Source: Trissonchulus latispiculum
Taxonomy: Eukaryota > Nematoda > Enoplea > Enoplida > Ironidae
NCBI GenBank assembly: GCA_030248195.1
Contig: JASAND010017577.1
Coordinates: 1-64,000 of the forward strand
Reading direction: 5' to 3'
DNA: 64,000 nt
Positions 11,569-21,956 of the stretch are shown piece after piece. The position numbers were made by a program, and so were the translations under genes. Position 1 is the stretch's first letter, and the number at the start of each line of letters is the position of its first letter. Below the pieces are notes generated by a model that was not told the origin of the DNA, did no database searches, and saw only the letters and a list, made by a program, of their open reading frames with translations.

Positions 11569-12577
11569 GGTGCTGGTTCGGGTTCGTGTATTTTTGGCCT
11601 TTAAAAGCGCAATTGCCGTTGAAATTTATTCAAATTTGTTACAATTACATTATTTACCCTATAAAACATGTTAGAAAAGTCGCGGCTTGAAAATTTGAGT
11701 TTTGTAGAAGTTAGCTTTATTCCGCCACTTGCACTGTGACCACCCTACATCGATGAACTTATAGTCATTCGAATTCTCTCACCAAGACCTACTACTTTGC
11801 TCCTGAGAGTTTTCTTCGATTCCTTAAGGTTTAAGAGATAACAATGAAAATTGATTTTCGAGGTCCAAAACCGGCCATTTTTCGAAAAATCAAATATTGC
11901 AAGATTTCGACAGCTTCAACAGCGCTGGTCCGTCGGTCAAGTATTGTCCATATTTGTGGTCCTAAAGGACATCTTACGCCCAAAGGAGAGCTCTCTGCGG
12001 TATCTCTGCCGGCGCACAGCAGCGAAAATGTGAAAATTTAAAAATCGCAATTAGATTGTTTTGAACACGGATTTCTCTCAACCCATGAAGTCAATTAAAA
12101 AACGGCTTTACACACGTATTTTTGAGACAATTGCCGAGGGCTATGTTTCATGGTTTTGCATTTTGACTTTCAGTTCGAGAGAAATAAGCGTCCAAACTTG
12201 AAAATTTTGACGAAAATCGGACAAAATTTACGTTTTTCTCAAAATCTTGAGCTTCTTTACTCGTTAAACAATTTCAGATAAAATAGCCCTCGGGAGACGT
12301 TTCTTTTGAAGCCTGAACTGGTCGCTTTTCTTTAGCTTTTCCAAACTTCGAGAAATCCATGTTCAAAAATTGTTTTCATGTTATTGCAAGTTGTTGTTCA
12401 AATATCACGTTGTTCAAGCCGAAGAGTTGAAATGAGAAAGCTATACTGCACCTAGTTGTAACAAGCACATTCTAAGCTTTAAAATGATATAAAAATTATT
12501 GTTGAACTCCAAAATTTGAGCAAATTACAGTCACAGCAAATTACATAAAATTTGCTGCAAATACCCGTTCCAGCACC
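11569..12577. mobile_element. TTAA-flanked MITE, family A, copy 1
   Basis: The ends are the inverted pair GGTGCTGGTTCGGGT and ACCCGTTCCAGCACC. TTAA lies immediately outside both (11565-11568 and 12578-12581). There is no transposase frame. TTAA targets occur in piggyBac and Kolobok elements; ends starting with GG fit Kolobok better than the CCY start of piggyBac. Superfamily is inference. Confidence 0.8.
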
Positions 12578-12581
12578 TTAA

Positions 12582-13195
12582 GGTGGTAATTCCTTTTGGA
12601 GACATCAACTTTGAACCATTATAACTCATCCATTATTTGGAGTTAAGAAGCCGTTTATATATTAAAATGTAGCTTAATATTTTCTCTATCTAATGAGTAC
12701 AATGAAACTAATTTTGGTTTAAGGAAAAAGTTTTAACCGATTTTTGAAGAAGTGCAATTTTTCAGATTTTTTGCAGACTGAAGTAAATTTTTTCGTGAGA
12801 CACTGGTCACATCACTGGATACCTCTATCAAATAGCTGGGGACCCTTTTTTAATTATTTTCAAATCGCTCTTCGTTATAGAGAAATTAGCAAAAATGTAA
12901 GCACAACCTGGATTTTGCCTACTTTTCCCAACTTGAGCAAGCTACTACTTTAGCTAGAAAACAGCAATCGGGACAACTAAAAAAGGGTCCCGGGGTATTT
13001 TTGTGTACGCGATAAGCGGCAACCGTCTAGGTGGCATAGTAAATTCTCCACAATCGCTGGAAAAAATTTGATCATGTTTTTGCAAAAACTACATTTTGTA
13101 GCATAGCAACCTATGGGATGGCAATAAAGTTTCATCAAATTTCATCTTGATTTGGCCCGTGAACCAACAAAACGTGCCCAAAAGGAATCACCACC
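12582..13195. mobile_element. TTAA-flanked MITE, family B type, copy 1
   Basis: The ends are GGTGGTAATTCCTTTTGG and its inverse with one mismatch (ending 13195). TTAA lies at 12578-12581, shared with the family A element on its left, and at 13196-13199. It is non-autonomous, with no ORF of note. Confidence 0.8.
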
Positions 13196-13337
13196 TTAAG
13201 TTCCTTAACAACTAATAACCTACCAACCCATTAATCTGCAACTACATCTATTTCCCCATTACCAAAGGAGAAACATAAACATACCACAAAGGAAGAGGTA
13301 AAACTAGAATAGTATTATAAACCAAATCATATCTCAC

Positions 13338-14530
13338 CTCCTAAATCCATTCGATGGAAATCTTCATTTTCCAAATTCATCGCATGTTCAATTGCAGCAT
13401 CGAATTGAACATTGTCCAGGCGATAGAGATCCATCTGTTCGGACAACCGACCCTTGACTGCATTGAAGTGGTCATTGAAGGATTCATAACCACCAATCAG
13501 GTCGTAGTCTTCGTTTCTGAAGGGAAGGAACAGCATCAGTCGATCTCGATAGTATAGTTCAGGTTCAACTTCAACATTGAACCGTACACATCGAAGGATC
13601 TTCGGCTTCCTACGACGACGCATCAGTCCCATGTTAGGAATTTAGAATTCCTCAGGAAAGTATTCCTCTATGGGAATTTGGGAATTTCATCCGCAGCCTC
13701 CACCGCCTCATCTTCGACGTCTTGATCCTCGTTCACTTGTCTGATTTCCTCCTCTGATCGTTTATTCCCCTTTCTTCGTTGGAATGGCACATACTCATAC
13801 TCAGTGGCAAATGTAGCGATGCACATATACTCCACTGATCGCGGACGCATCGTGTACCTCGTGAGCATGTTTACCATCTCAATATCCGTGGAATTCGGAT
13901 TTTTTTGGAGTATCTCCTGCAAAGTTTCAGCATCTTTCAGCATGACCGTGCGTCGCTCAGGAGGAGACGTATTGACGAATACGACATCTCGACTGCTGTC
14001 CACGAGTTTCAGCAGAAGATCGAAGAAGGAACATTCCATTTTGCAGATCTCCGATGACTTCAAGAACGCATTTCCAAGAAGCTGCATTTGGCGCTTCAAG
14101 TCAGCATTCCCATCGGCAACTTCTCTGCGAGCAGATGTCAAGAGATCGCTGATGGCATAGTTAGACTTTAGGATATAGCCAATGATGTATTCGGCAACGG
14201 CATACTCGTCCAACAAAATCGGAGCTTCCATGTTGGCACGCCAATGCTTTAGAGTTTCTGGGTTGTAAGCGTTGACACGAATGTCGCAGAGATCCCGCTT
14301 CAAAAACTATTTTCTGGAAGAGATGCTGGCACGGACGCACATGATGTAGCGATCCAGGTCACATTCGAGGAATTCCAGCAAATCCTCAAACGTTTTCAAG
14401 GCTTGGATTTTTTTGCACTTCCTTCGGATCCGTCTGCTTGATTTCGCGCCGTTCACCAGCATGTAGCCGCAGAATCCTCTTCAGTTCAGAATGCTCTTCA
14501 CGTAGGCTCTTCAGTTCTTCCTTCGATACT
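13338..14530 (-). pseudogene. Helentron pre-helicase region
   Basis: Minus-strand fragments with the order TFEDLLEFLECDLDRYIMC, LLDEYAVAEYIIGYILKSN, CSFFDLLLKLVDSSRDVVFV, RPRSVEYMCIATFATEYEYV and RDRLMLFLPFRNEDYDL match the conserved segment between Rep and helicase in Helitron proteins. There is a stop near 14307, and a frameshift between 13668 and 13632. The last codons before the gap read MDLGG at 13338, which continues in frame at 11347 if the gap is spliced. Confidence 0.75.
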
Positions 14531-14539
14531 ATCATAACA

Positions 14540-14815
14540 TTTTATTGGCCCTATCATAACATTTTATCTACTCAATGAAGGCTTTCGAATGATATGCACT
14601 TAAGGCGGTTTCCGCTACTTTCAATTTTGACCATTAGCAGCATCACCGTATCGAGTACTTTCGCATGTCGTATCGGGATGAGCCCCCCAAGTGTCCGGGA
14701 ACACTTCACTCCTACCACCACTCGCATGCAAAATTTCAGCCAAATCGGACAAGCCAATCTCGAGATAGAGGGGGGACAAGAATCCGGAGAATAATAAATA
14801 ATAAATAAATACTAA
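14540..14815 (+). repeat. LINE-like 3' tail fragment
   Basis: The segment contains CAAAATTTCAGCCAAATCGG, a phrase common in the 3' UTRs of RTE/CR1-type LINEs, and ends in an AATAAATAAT-rich tail, as such LINEs do. A 19-bp direct repeat (CTATCATAACATTTTAT) lies at its start. No RT coding part is present. The Penelope element begins immediately after the tail. LINE identity is inferred from tail style. Confidence 0.45.
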
Positions 14816-15524
14816 ATTTTTAGTTTGCTGTAAAAATTATTGTGACTTCAAAGACAGGGTCGGTCTACTTTTGAGTAATATCACAAGTAAGGGTTACACT
14901 AAAACAAAATTAAAAGAAATTATTTTCAACTTTTCTAATAGCAACGAATTTAAATCAAAGTATGGATTAACGTTGAGTCACAACCAAGTTAACGGTTTAT
15001 TTTAATTATAGGTTTGGTTGGGCTTGCCGACCACCGTCGTGCCCCTCGCAGCTCCGGAGCTGTGGGCGACGGTCATTGGCAAGGACGCGAGGGGCAATTG
15101 TCAGAAGAAAACTTAAAGCTTACATGTTGCTAATCGAGCACCTTGCCCTGGTCGACTTGCACCCTAACACATTTGTAAAATTCTGGTTTATGCGGGAAAT
15201 TCCGGGCCCCTACCAAGATAGTTAAAAGTTAGGAGTAACTGTGGAGGGTGCTGGTCCCATCCTACCTGTTTGTTATCCACCTCCGCCTAATCCAACTATC
15301 CCACCCCAACCTTCATTCAACAACGTAATATGTTATAACTGTGCACATGTACAATAATATATTGTACTTATTTAGAACATACTTATTCAACTGCTGTCTG
15401 CTTATTTACAGGATTATGTTCCTTCTGCAACGCTGGTTCTCATTGGTCATCCTGTTGCTGTTTCGTGGGGTTGGTAACGACGACAACCGTGGAGCCCCTT
15501 CCGGAGGTAAATCCTCCAATTATT
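14816..15524 (+). repeat. Penelope pLTR, 5' copy
   Basis: It matches 19964-20671 with about five substitutions and one indel. It includes the ORF2 C-terminal coding tail and a 3' UTR with a strong potential RNA structure: GCCCCTCGC pairs with GCGAGGGGC around an AGCTCCGGAGCT palindrome (about 15040-15105). I looked for hammerhead core words (CTGATGA, GAAA) in register and found none. Confidence 0.9.
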
Positions 15525-16203
15525 TTGCTTTACCCTAAAGAGGGAAAGGTGCAGGCCGTATTGGCACACCTCCCACCCTCTCACTTGGGTATTGCGCCTT
15601 CGCGCTTTCAGAAACACTAATGCCAACTGCAAGTTCACTACCTCGGTGAGGCTACTGTATATTAGTATACCCTGTAGTCAAGTTGAATTCACAAGACGTT
15701 TGACCTTGAAGTCAGCCAGTCCCTTGACAGATAGCGTTTTATTACGGCTAGGATAGTTGTTAAGTTTATGGTAGAATGTAATTGGGTTTTCATCCTCGCA
15801 TACTCGAGGTAACTCGAGTATGCAGAACCAAAGAAAAGTCAAGCTGACGTGTAGATAGTAACTGCGCATTCTTTTAGCGTACGTGCCTCGTGCGGGCCAG
15901 GCTCCGTATGGAGACCTCGGTCTTAACCAAACCGCTGTAAAGCCTAGGCTTTATAGCTTAACCAACTGTATAGTATTATATTATATTATTATTCGTACTT
16001 ACTTATATAATGATTGGTTGTTCATTTGTGATTGTTTAAGGGAGCTCCGGCCATCAGCCTAGATCCAAGCACAAGAAACCAAGGACCGATTCTCCCAACA
16101 GCCGCATGTCCTCATCGGTCTCTAGTGTGTCGCGGGTATCCATTCCTTCCAGAGGAGGTGGCTCGGGATCGGACGTAATTGGCTGGTACCTGCGGGTGCG
16201 GGT
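15525..16203 (+). other. Penelope element 5' leader
   Basis: No gene lies between pLTR copy 1 and ORF1. It carries a perfect 11-bp hairpin with stem GCATACTCGAG (15798-15808), loop GTAA and the inverse stem to 15823. A short frame from ATG 16106 encodes Ser/Gly-rich residues that could be the true ORF1 N-terminus if a frameshift lies near 16200. Confidence 0.6.
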
Positions 16204-16950
16204 GTGGCGGGTAACGGTGCCTATGGCGGTGGGGATCCAATCCCTATCAATACTGTGCAACTTGTACAGAGAGAAGTCAGTGCGATGAAGGAGGAACTGA
16301 AAGTTGAGTTGGACGGACAGATTGAACTGAGAGATAAAGCCATTGCCGCCAACGCCCGCAGCTGCCGGCTCCTTGAACAGCAGTCGAAAAGGAATAACCT
16401 GATCATCAAAGGTCTGGAAGAGAATAGCAATGAAACCAGAGAGTCTCTGGAAGACACTGTGGTTTCATTTATCAATGCGAATATCTTTGCCAATGCCAAG
16501 AAGAAGTTATCGAAAAATGAAATCAAGGAGGCTCGCCGTCTGAAATCTACTGACAAACCGTCGACTTCAAAGGATAAGGAACCGACGAAAGATCTGATTG
16601 TCTCCTTCATTAGACCGGACTGGGTTAACCGTATTATGGCCAACGCTAATCTTTTGAAGGAGTACAATCAAAAGAGAGTAGCTGAGAAAAAGGATCCTAT
16701 CAGTATGACCCGGCACTACGAACCCATAAAGGCACAAATGAAGGGATACTTATTGAAACTCTCTAACAAACTGGTGGAACATAAGGTCGTGGCAGCAAAA
16801 GAAAAAGTCAGAGTGGATGACAGGCCTCTTGACCCGGTTATCTCGGTTACCATCGGGGATCAGACTTCCACCTATACTGTACATAACCTACCTGACGGTT
16901 ATGTTGAAAAGGCTGGAGGACCCTTTGTCCCCAAGCACCTGTCTCGATAG
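16204..16950 (+). CDS. Penelope-element ORF1: coiled-coil, L1-ORF1-like RNA-binding protein
   Basis: The frame is open from 16126; the first ATG is 16285, giving about 221 residues. Residues after that ATG are Glu/Lys/Leu-rich (KEELKVELDGQIELRDKAIA) as in a coiled coil. Then comes NNLIIKGLEENSNETRESLE, the phrase that opens the RRM-like domain of L1-type ORF1 (transposase_22-like) proteins, then KLSKNEIKEARRLK and a basic C-terminal domain. In L1 such proteins trimerise and chaperone RNA. By analogy this one may coat the PLE transcript; that is inference. No stop breaks it. A frameshift near 16200 may have removed a longer start in another frame (ATG 16106). Confidence 0.7.
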   Translation: MAGNGAYGGGDPIPINTVQLVQREVSAMKEELKVELDGQIELRDKAIAANARSCRLLEQQSKRNNLIIKGLEENSNETRESLEDTVVSFINANIFANAKKKLSKNEIKEARRLKSTDKPSTSKDKEPTKDLIVSFIRPDWVNRIMANANLLKEYNQKRVAEKKDPISMTRHYEPIKAQMKGYLLKLSNKLVEHKVVAAKEKVRVDDRPLDPVISVTIGDQTSTYTVHNLPDGYVEKAGGPFVPKHLSR

Positions 16951-17433
16951 CTGGCTGCTATACTTTATCAGTATGGTTATTTGATATGTATGTTTTGGAT
17001 TATTTTTGGTGTTATTGTTTGGAATCTGAGAATAAAGGTTTTCGATTTGCAAATATAATCAGAGTAAAATCGGTGTGTTCTGCGTACGTAGCTAGGATCA
17101 CTATTGTGAATGAAGGTTAAGGCGGTCTACTTCTTATTGCTCCCTTATCATTGCTTAATGTTTTTAGTAAGGACAGGCCTCTCCACAGTTACTACCTTGA
17201 AGTCAAGATTAACCTTCAGGATTAAAGCCCTTTAAGGTCAAGTATTATGGACGAGTTTATGTAAACGTTGCTTGCCTAGTATAGATTATCTGATAGAATC
17301 GCCTCGTTCCTACTGTGCTGTCTGTCGCTGCCAGTGCATTTGGGGACGCCGCGGTAAACAACGCTCTAACGTTTAATCGTCTCGTATAACGTTAAGTTCA
17401 CTATAGCGACAAAGCTCAAGTAAGTCTGGGTAG

Positions 17434-20153
17434 CTTACTTGGGCTATACTACTACCTACGTTAGCCACAGAAAGATGCAACAAACCAAGGTGCTTAACTT
17501 GTAATTTCGTGGAGAGTAACCTTAAGTTCAAGGGTGCGTTCAACTGTAAAAAATACATCATGAAGTTACATGATAATTCCACTGTAGTTAACTGCGGCAG
17601 CAGCAACCTAATTTACCTAATCACTTGCAGCGGATGTGGTGTACAGTACGTGGGGGAAACGGGCAGACAGTTAAGAGAAAGGTTCGGTGAGCATAGGAGG
17701 TCTATAGAACAAGGCAAACAGGGCTGCAAGTATCTGGTAGACCATTTCAAATCGGGACTGTGCAAAGGTAAAATGAAAGTAAGAGTAATAGAAAAATTTA
17801 GTGACAACGATAGTGCAACCAACAGACTAGACCGAGAAAATTTCTGGATTAAAAGATTAAGGACCAAGTATCCTTACGGTCTTAACGACAGACTAGCAGG
17901 AGAGTGTTACGGACAACCAGTGATCAATAACTTTAAAGGGAATAGAAGAAGCGGAATGAAAAGAGGGAAAAAAGTTTCAAATAAAAACAAGAATATAGTA
18001 ATGGATATCCCAAGCTTCGTAAGTAATGTACACCGACGCTTCAACCAACAGTGTGTAAACCAATCTAATACATACGTGGTAAGAAAAGACGTATACACTA
18101 CCCTAATGCATTGGAGAAGGAAAACAATATCCAAACTTTGCCTGCACTTATCAGGAAGAACAGCCCACCCCTTAGACAACCTAATGTTTGATATTTGTAA
18201 AAGTAGATTAGAGAAAACCATGGTCAACAAAAGGAAAGCTAACAGACCCAAAATGTTTATCAAATACCCAAACAACTACTTTGATATAATTCCACCACAA
18301 ACAATTCTGTCTAGCAGAGCTATACTGGATCTGTGGCCAGACCCAGACAAAAACCAATATGCAAGACCTTTAATACTATATAAGTATGATACACCTTTTG
18401 CATTGCAATGTTTTAATTACAAAGAGACGTGTAAACAAATTCAAACTAATGACCAAGGAGACTTATACTATGGTAAGGATTGTGATTGTAGAAACTCTAC
18501 ATACGTGGACCCACATTTCGGACATGTGGTCTCCGGAGATCTGTCACTAATAGAAGATACAGAACTTAGAGAAATACTTAGACGTGGAACAAAGTACAGA
18601 TTGACGAAGAGGCTCAACAAACTAGAGTGCTTCCAAGAACTGGAGCATTCACTAAATCAATATTTGAATAAAATATACAGCGGCAAGAAAACCGTGATTG
18701 AAGAATTTAATCCTTGGAAGACTGCGATATTAAACACCTGATGGGAACACGGTAACAGAGCAATACCTCAGAGGGAACGCATCCCTGATTATGTTCAATT
18801 AAGACGTGAAGTTAAGAAACTTCAGGACAAATATGTGATAACACTTGTCGATAAAGCAGCACAAAACTACGCATTCATTTGTAAGAAATTTTATGTTGAA
18901 CGATTAATAGAGGAAGTAAATTGTACCAACAATAGACTTCCAACTTATATGGAGCAACGGGAAACAATTGACAACATCTGTAACACACTCAGTTCACAAA
19001 GTAGGAAACTAGGAATAGAAGTACCAGTAGAAGAAAGAGAACTACCCTATATTCAAATGATACCAAAATTTCATAAAACACCGACAGGGTTCCGATTTAT
19101 CATTGCCAGTAAGAAATGTGTAACCAAAGCATTATCGGAGACAATGGGAAGAATACTTAAGAGGGTTTAACAGCGCACTGAAAACTATTGTAGGGCAATA
19201 GAGAGGAACCACGGAGGTGTGAAGCTGTACTGGGCAATCAACAACTCTAAGAATATTGTTAAAGATATAGTTAGTATGTCACATAAAGGCGCAGCTAGAT
19301 CGGTCGACATTTACGATTTTGGACAACTGTACACCAACATAGAACATAAGGACATTTTAACGACAGTTGGTTCACTAATTAAGTTGGCGTTTAGGAATGA
19401 CACACATTTTATAACAGGAAACAGGAAAGCAGCGTTCTGGTGCAGTGCTAACAATCCAGGAGCATTTAACCAACAAAGAGTATTAGATATGTTAAAATGG
19501 ATAGTGGAAAACACATTTTTCACAATCGGAAAGAAAGTAATAAAGCAAAATATCGGAGTTCCTATGGGAACTAACGCAGCTCCATATATAGCAGACTTGC
19601 TACTGTCCGCCTACGAGTTAGATTATATTAAGAAAAAGTTAAACGCTCGGGATTACGAGGTTATTAGTGATTTAGAAGCAATGTACAGATACATGGACGA
19701 CATTACTACATTCAATGACAGAGGAACTTTCAAAAGAGTACACAAAGATATATACCCCAGTAGTTTAACTTTAAAGCAAGTAAATCAAAACAACACAGAA
19801 GCTGATGCTTTAGATTTGAGTATAAAAATTGAGAATGGACACTTCAACTACAAGTTGTACGACAAAAGGATGATTTTGACTTTGAAGTCACATACATGCC
19901 AGATCTAAGAGGAAACATATCCTCTCAATGCGGCTATTTCGTAGTAAAAAATGAACTCAGGAGATTTTTAGTTTGCTGTAAAAATTATTGTGACTTCAAA
20001 GACAGGGTCGGTCTACTTTTGAGTAATATCACTAGTAAGGGTTACACTAAAACAAAATTAAAAGAAATTATTTTCAACTTTTCTAATAGCAACGAATTTA
20101 AATCAAAGTATGGATTAACGTTGAGTCACAACCAAGTTAACGGTTTATTTTAA
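17434..20153 (+). pseudogene. Penelope-element ORF2: GIY-YIG endonuclease plus reverse transcriptase, broken
   Basis: The frame opens after a TAG at 17431-17433. It first gives CNKPRCLTC, a Cys motif, then the GIY-YIG core LIYLITCSGCGVQYVGETG, in which two Cys sit between the LIY and YVG parts, and REFRGEH-like basic residues follow (RERFGEHRR). A CDC/VDPHFGHVVSGDL block typical of invertebrate PLEs precedes the RT. RT landmarks are IPKFHKTPTGFRFI, DIYDFGQLYTNI (first catalytic Asp region), GVPMGTNAAPYIADLLL and the YMDD box in MYRYMDDITTF. Breaks: TGA at 18739-18741, TAA at 19168-19170, and a one-base frameshift near 19865-19875; the tail then runs to a stop at 20151-20153. No ATG start is visible. 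The enzyme would nick DNA and prime reverse transcription there. This copy cannot make it intact. Confidence 0.92.
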
Positions 20154-20671
20154 TTATAGGTTTGGTTGGGCTGCCGACCACCGTCGTGCCCCTCGCAGCT
20201 CCGGAGCTGTGGGCGACGGTCATGGGCAAGGACGCGAGGGGCAATTGTCAGAAGAAAACTTAAAGCTTACATGTTGCTAATCGAGCACCTTGCCCTGGTC
20301 GACTTGCACCCTAACACATTTGTAAAATTCTGGTTTATGCGGGAAATTCCGGGCCCCTACCAAGATAGTTAAAAGTTAGGAGTAACTGTGGAGGGTGCTG
20401 GTCCCATCCTACCTGTTTGTTATCCACCTCCGCCTAATCCAACTATCCCACCCCAACCTTCATTCAACAACGTAATATGTCATAACTGTGCACATGTACA
20501 ATAATATATTGTACTTATTTAGAACATACTTATTCAACTGCTGTCTGCTTATTTACAGGATTATGTTCCTTCTGCAACGCTGGTTCTCACTGGTCATCCT
20601 GTTGCTGTTTCGTGGGGTTGGTAACGACGACAACCGTGGAGCCCCTTCCGGAGGTAAATCCTCCAATTATT
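19964..20671 (+). repeat. Penelope pLTR, 3' copy
   Basis: See the 5' copy. It starts inside ORF2 coding sequence and ends at CCTCCAATTATT. Beyond it the sequence AACCCAATAAATAATAAAATT resembles the A/T-rich DNA left of copy 1, perhaps the target or the element's own tail. Confidence 0.9.
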
Positions 20672-21546
20672 ATACCTAACACAAAGGGTTGCCTTTTTGT
20701 GAAAAAGCGGCAACCCAATAAATAATAAAATTATAGACGCTTGGTACCAAAGAAGTGTGGTCTTTTCCTGTTGCGTCTCAACGCAGCAGGTCTCAAATGT
20801 TTGCTCGGTCCGAGCTCAACCACATATATAGTTAGCTTGTTAAATGCATGTGTGCAATGGTTTAAGATAGGCAATGCTTAGTTTCTATGTGGATTTTTGT
20901 TTTGAATTATTGCTGCACTGCAGAGTGACAAACACAAAAGTATTCGTCAGTCGGAAACTCACCCTTTTGCAAAACATATTGCTTGTTAATGTTTTTATTC
21001 CCGCTAGAGCCAGAATACCTAATGTGGGTTTGTAGTATCTTTTTACGTATCATAGCTCTGTTTCCTTAGAAAAAGGCCTATGTTTAGCACAGGCCTATGT
21101 GTCATTTTTTACATGCACGCACAATATGCAAATTAGTTTTACAAAGACAAATTTGCACTTCTAAATGTAATCTTTTCCTATATCAGTACATTGCTCAACC
21201 AAGTAGTGTTTGCTTTGATGGGCCGATTTTTCTGCTGATGCCAGCAGGCTAATCATTGTCAAGGACAAATCTTGCTCCCGGGGTAAGATTTGCTCTGATG
21301 CAAAACGCTTCTAGTGTTATAAACCGAGTTGTTATGCTCCATCTGTTTTGCAGTCGTGTGGGTAGTGCTAAAGTAGTCAGAAAACATCACTAGCTAGCAC
21401 AGTAAAGTCCAAGCAATATTCTCGCAAAACTGTATTAAGACAGTTCTCGGCAGAGGAATTTTTGTCCTTTTTGGGCACTACTTGTTTCATCTAAAAGAAC
21501 AACTATAAACTCGCCCTGTTTGACCGAAGTCGGTTATGACTTATAA
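20672..21546. other. Intergenic, no gene recognised
   Basis: The stretch between the Penelope element and the foldback element has no frame or repeat I can name. It contains a GGTTGCC...GGCAACC inverted pair (about 20688-20716) just beyond the pLTR that may be the element's 3' hairpin. Confidence 0.4.
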
Positions 21547-21932
21547 CAAGAGTACATAACACATAAGAGTATGACAGCTGGCATACTCTATGTATTATAA
21601 GCGTGGCACATCCTCTGCACGCTAACGGCTGACCCCCCCCCCCCGCAAATTGGACCCTTCACTTCAAAGAAATTTGGCCGCTATGTTTGGGTTCTAAAGC
21701 TCGAAACAGACACAAAACTCGAGCACGCAGTGCTTGTGTTTTCGAGCTTTAGCACACAAGCATAAAGCGAGTGATGTACCCCCTTTTCGACTGGGTACCA
21801 ATTTGGGGGGGGGGTCACTGGGGTCCAATTTCACTGGGGGGAGGGGGTCAGCCGTTACCGTGCAGAGGATGTGCAAGCTGATAATACATAGAGTATGCCA
21901 GCTCTCATACTCTTATGTATTATGTACTCTTG
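21547..21932. mobile_element. Foldback element, CAAGAGT family, copy 1
   Basis: A 386-bp element with long inverted arms (about 95 bp): CAAGAGTACATAA at the left end and its inverse at the right. CTTATAA flanks it on both sides (21540-21546 and 21933-21939), a 7-bp target duplication. The arms end in runs of C on the left and G on the right. No protein frame is convincing. See the other copies at 40454, 59635 and 59736. Confidence 0.9.
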
Positions 21933-21956
21933 CTTATAATCAATGGCAATTGCTTA

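Larger units (their letters stand above)
11348..13337 (-). other. Putative intron (or nested insertion block) in the Helentron frame
   Basis: On the minus strand the left boundary reads GGAG|GTGAGATATG and the right boundary a T-rich tract followed by TTTTTAG|GTATCATGCAG. Joining them keeps the frame. Almost the whole interval is made of two adjacent TTAA-flanked MITEs (11569-12577 and 12582-13195). It is either a true intron that was later filled by MITEs, or an insertion that gained splice-like borders. Confidence 0.45.
9024..14530 (-). mobile_element. Helentron (Helitron with C-terminal endonuclease), 5'-truncated and decayed
   Basis: Reading leftward, the fragments are: a Helitron-type pre-helicase region (14530-13338), a Pif1-like helicase (11347-9446) and an exonuclease-endonuclease-phosphatase domain (about 9440-9024). 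Helicase followed by an EEP endonuclease on one polypeptide is the Helentron arrangement. The Rep (HUH) part is not in the window; the element stops at a LINE-like tail near 14.54 kb. Several frameshifts and at least one stop (TAG before the KRDLCDIRVN segment) break the frame. The middle is split by a 1,990-bp block bounded by perfect splice motifs and holding two MITEs. Confidence 0.85.
14816..20671 (+). mobile_element. Naiad-type Penelope-like retroelement with pLTRs
   Basis: Structure: pLTR copy 1 (14816-15524), 5' leader (15525-16203), ORF1 (16204-16950), spacer, ORF2 with N-terminal GIY-YIG endonuclease and reverse transcriptase (about 17434-20153), pLTR copy 2 (19964-20671, overlapping the ORF2 end). 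The 5' copy therefore repeats the ORF2 C-terminus plus 3' UTR, the usual partial-tandem form of Penelope-like elements. N-terminal GIY-YIG is the permuted order known for Naiad/Chlamys; most PLEs have it C-terminal. The pLTRs differ at only about five or six positions in 709 bp, yet ORF2 has two in-frame stops and one frameshift, so the copy is young but dead. I found no clear target duplication; A/T-rich AATAAATAATA sequence lies on both sides. Confidence 0.92.

Noticed and set aside
15030..15110. Hammerhead ribozyme in the pLTR
   Set aside because: Expected in many PLEs, but the CTGATGA and GAAA core words are not in register; only a different stem structure is seen.
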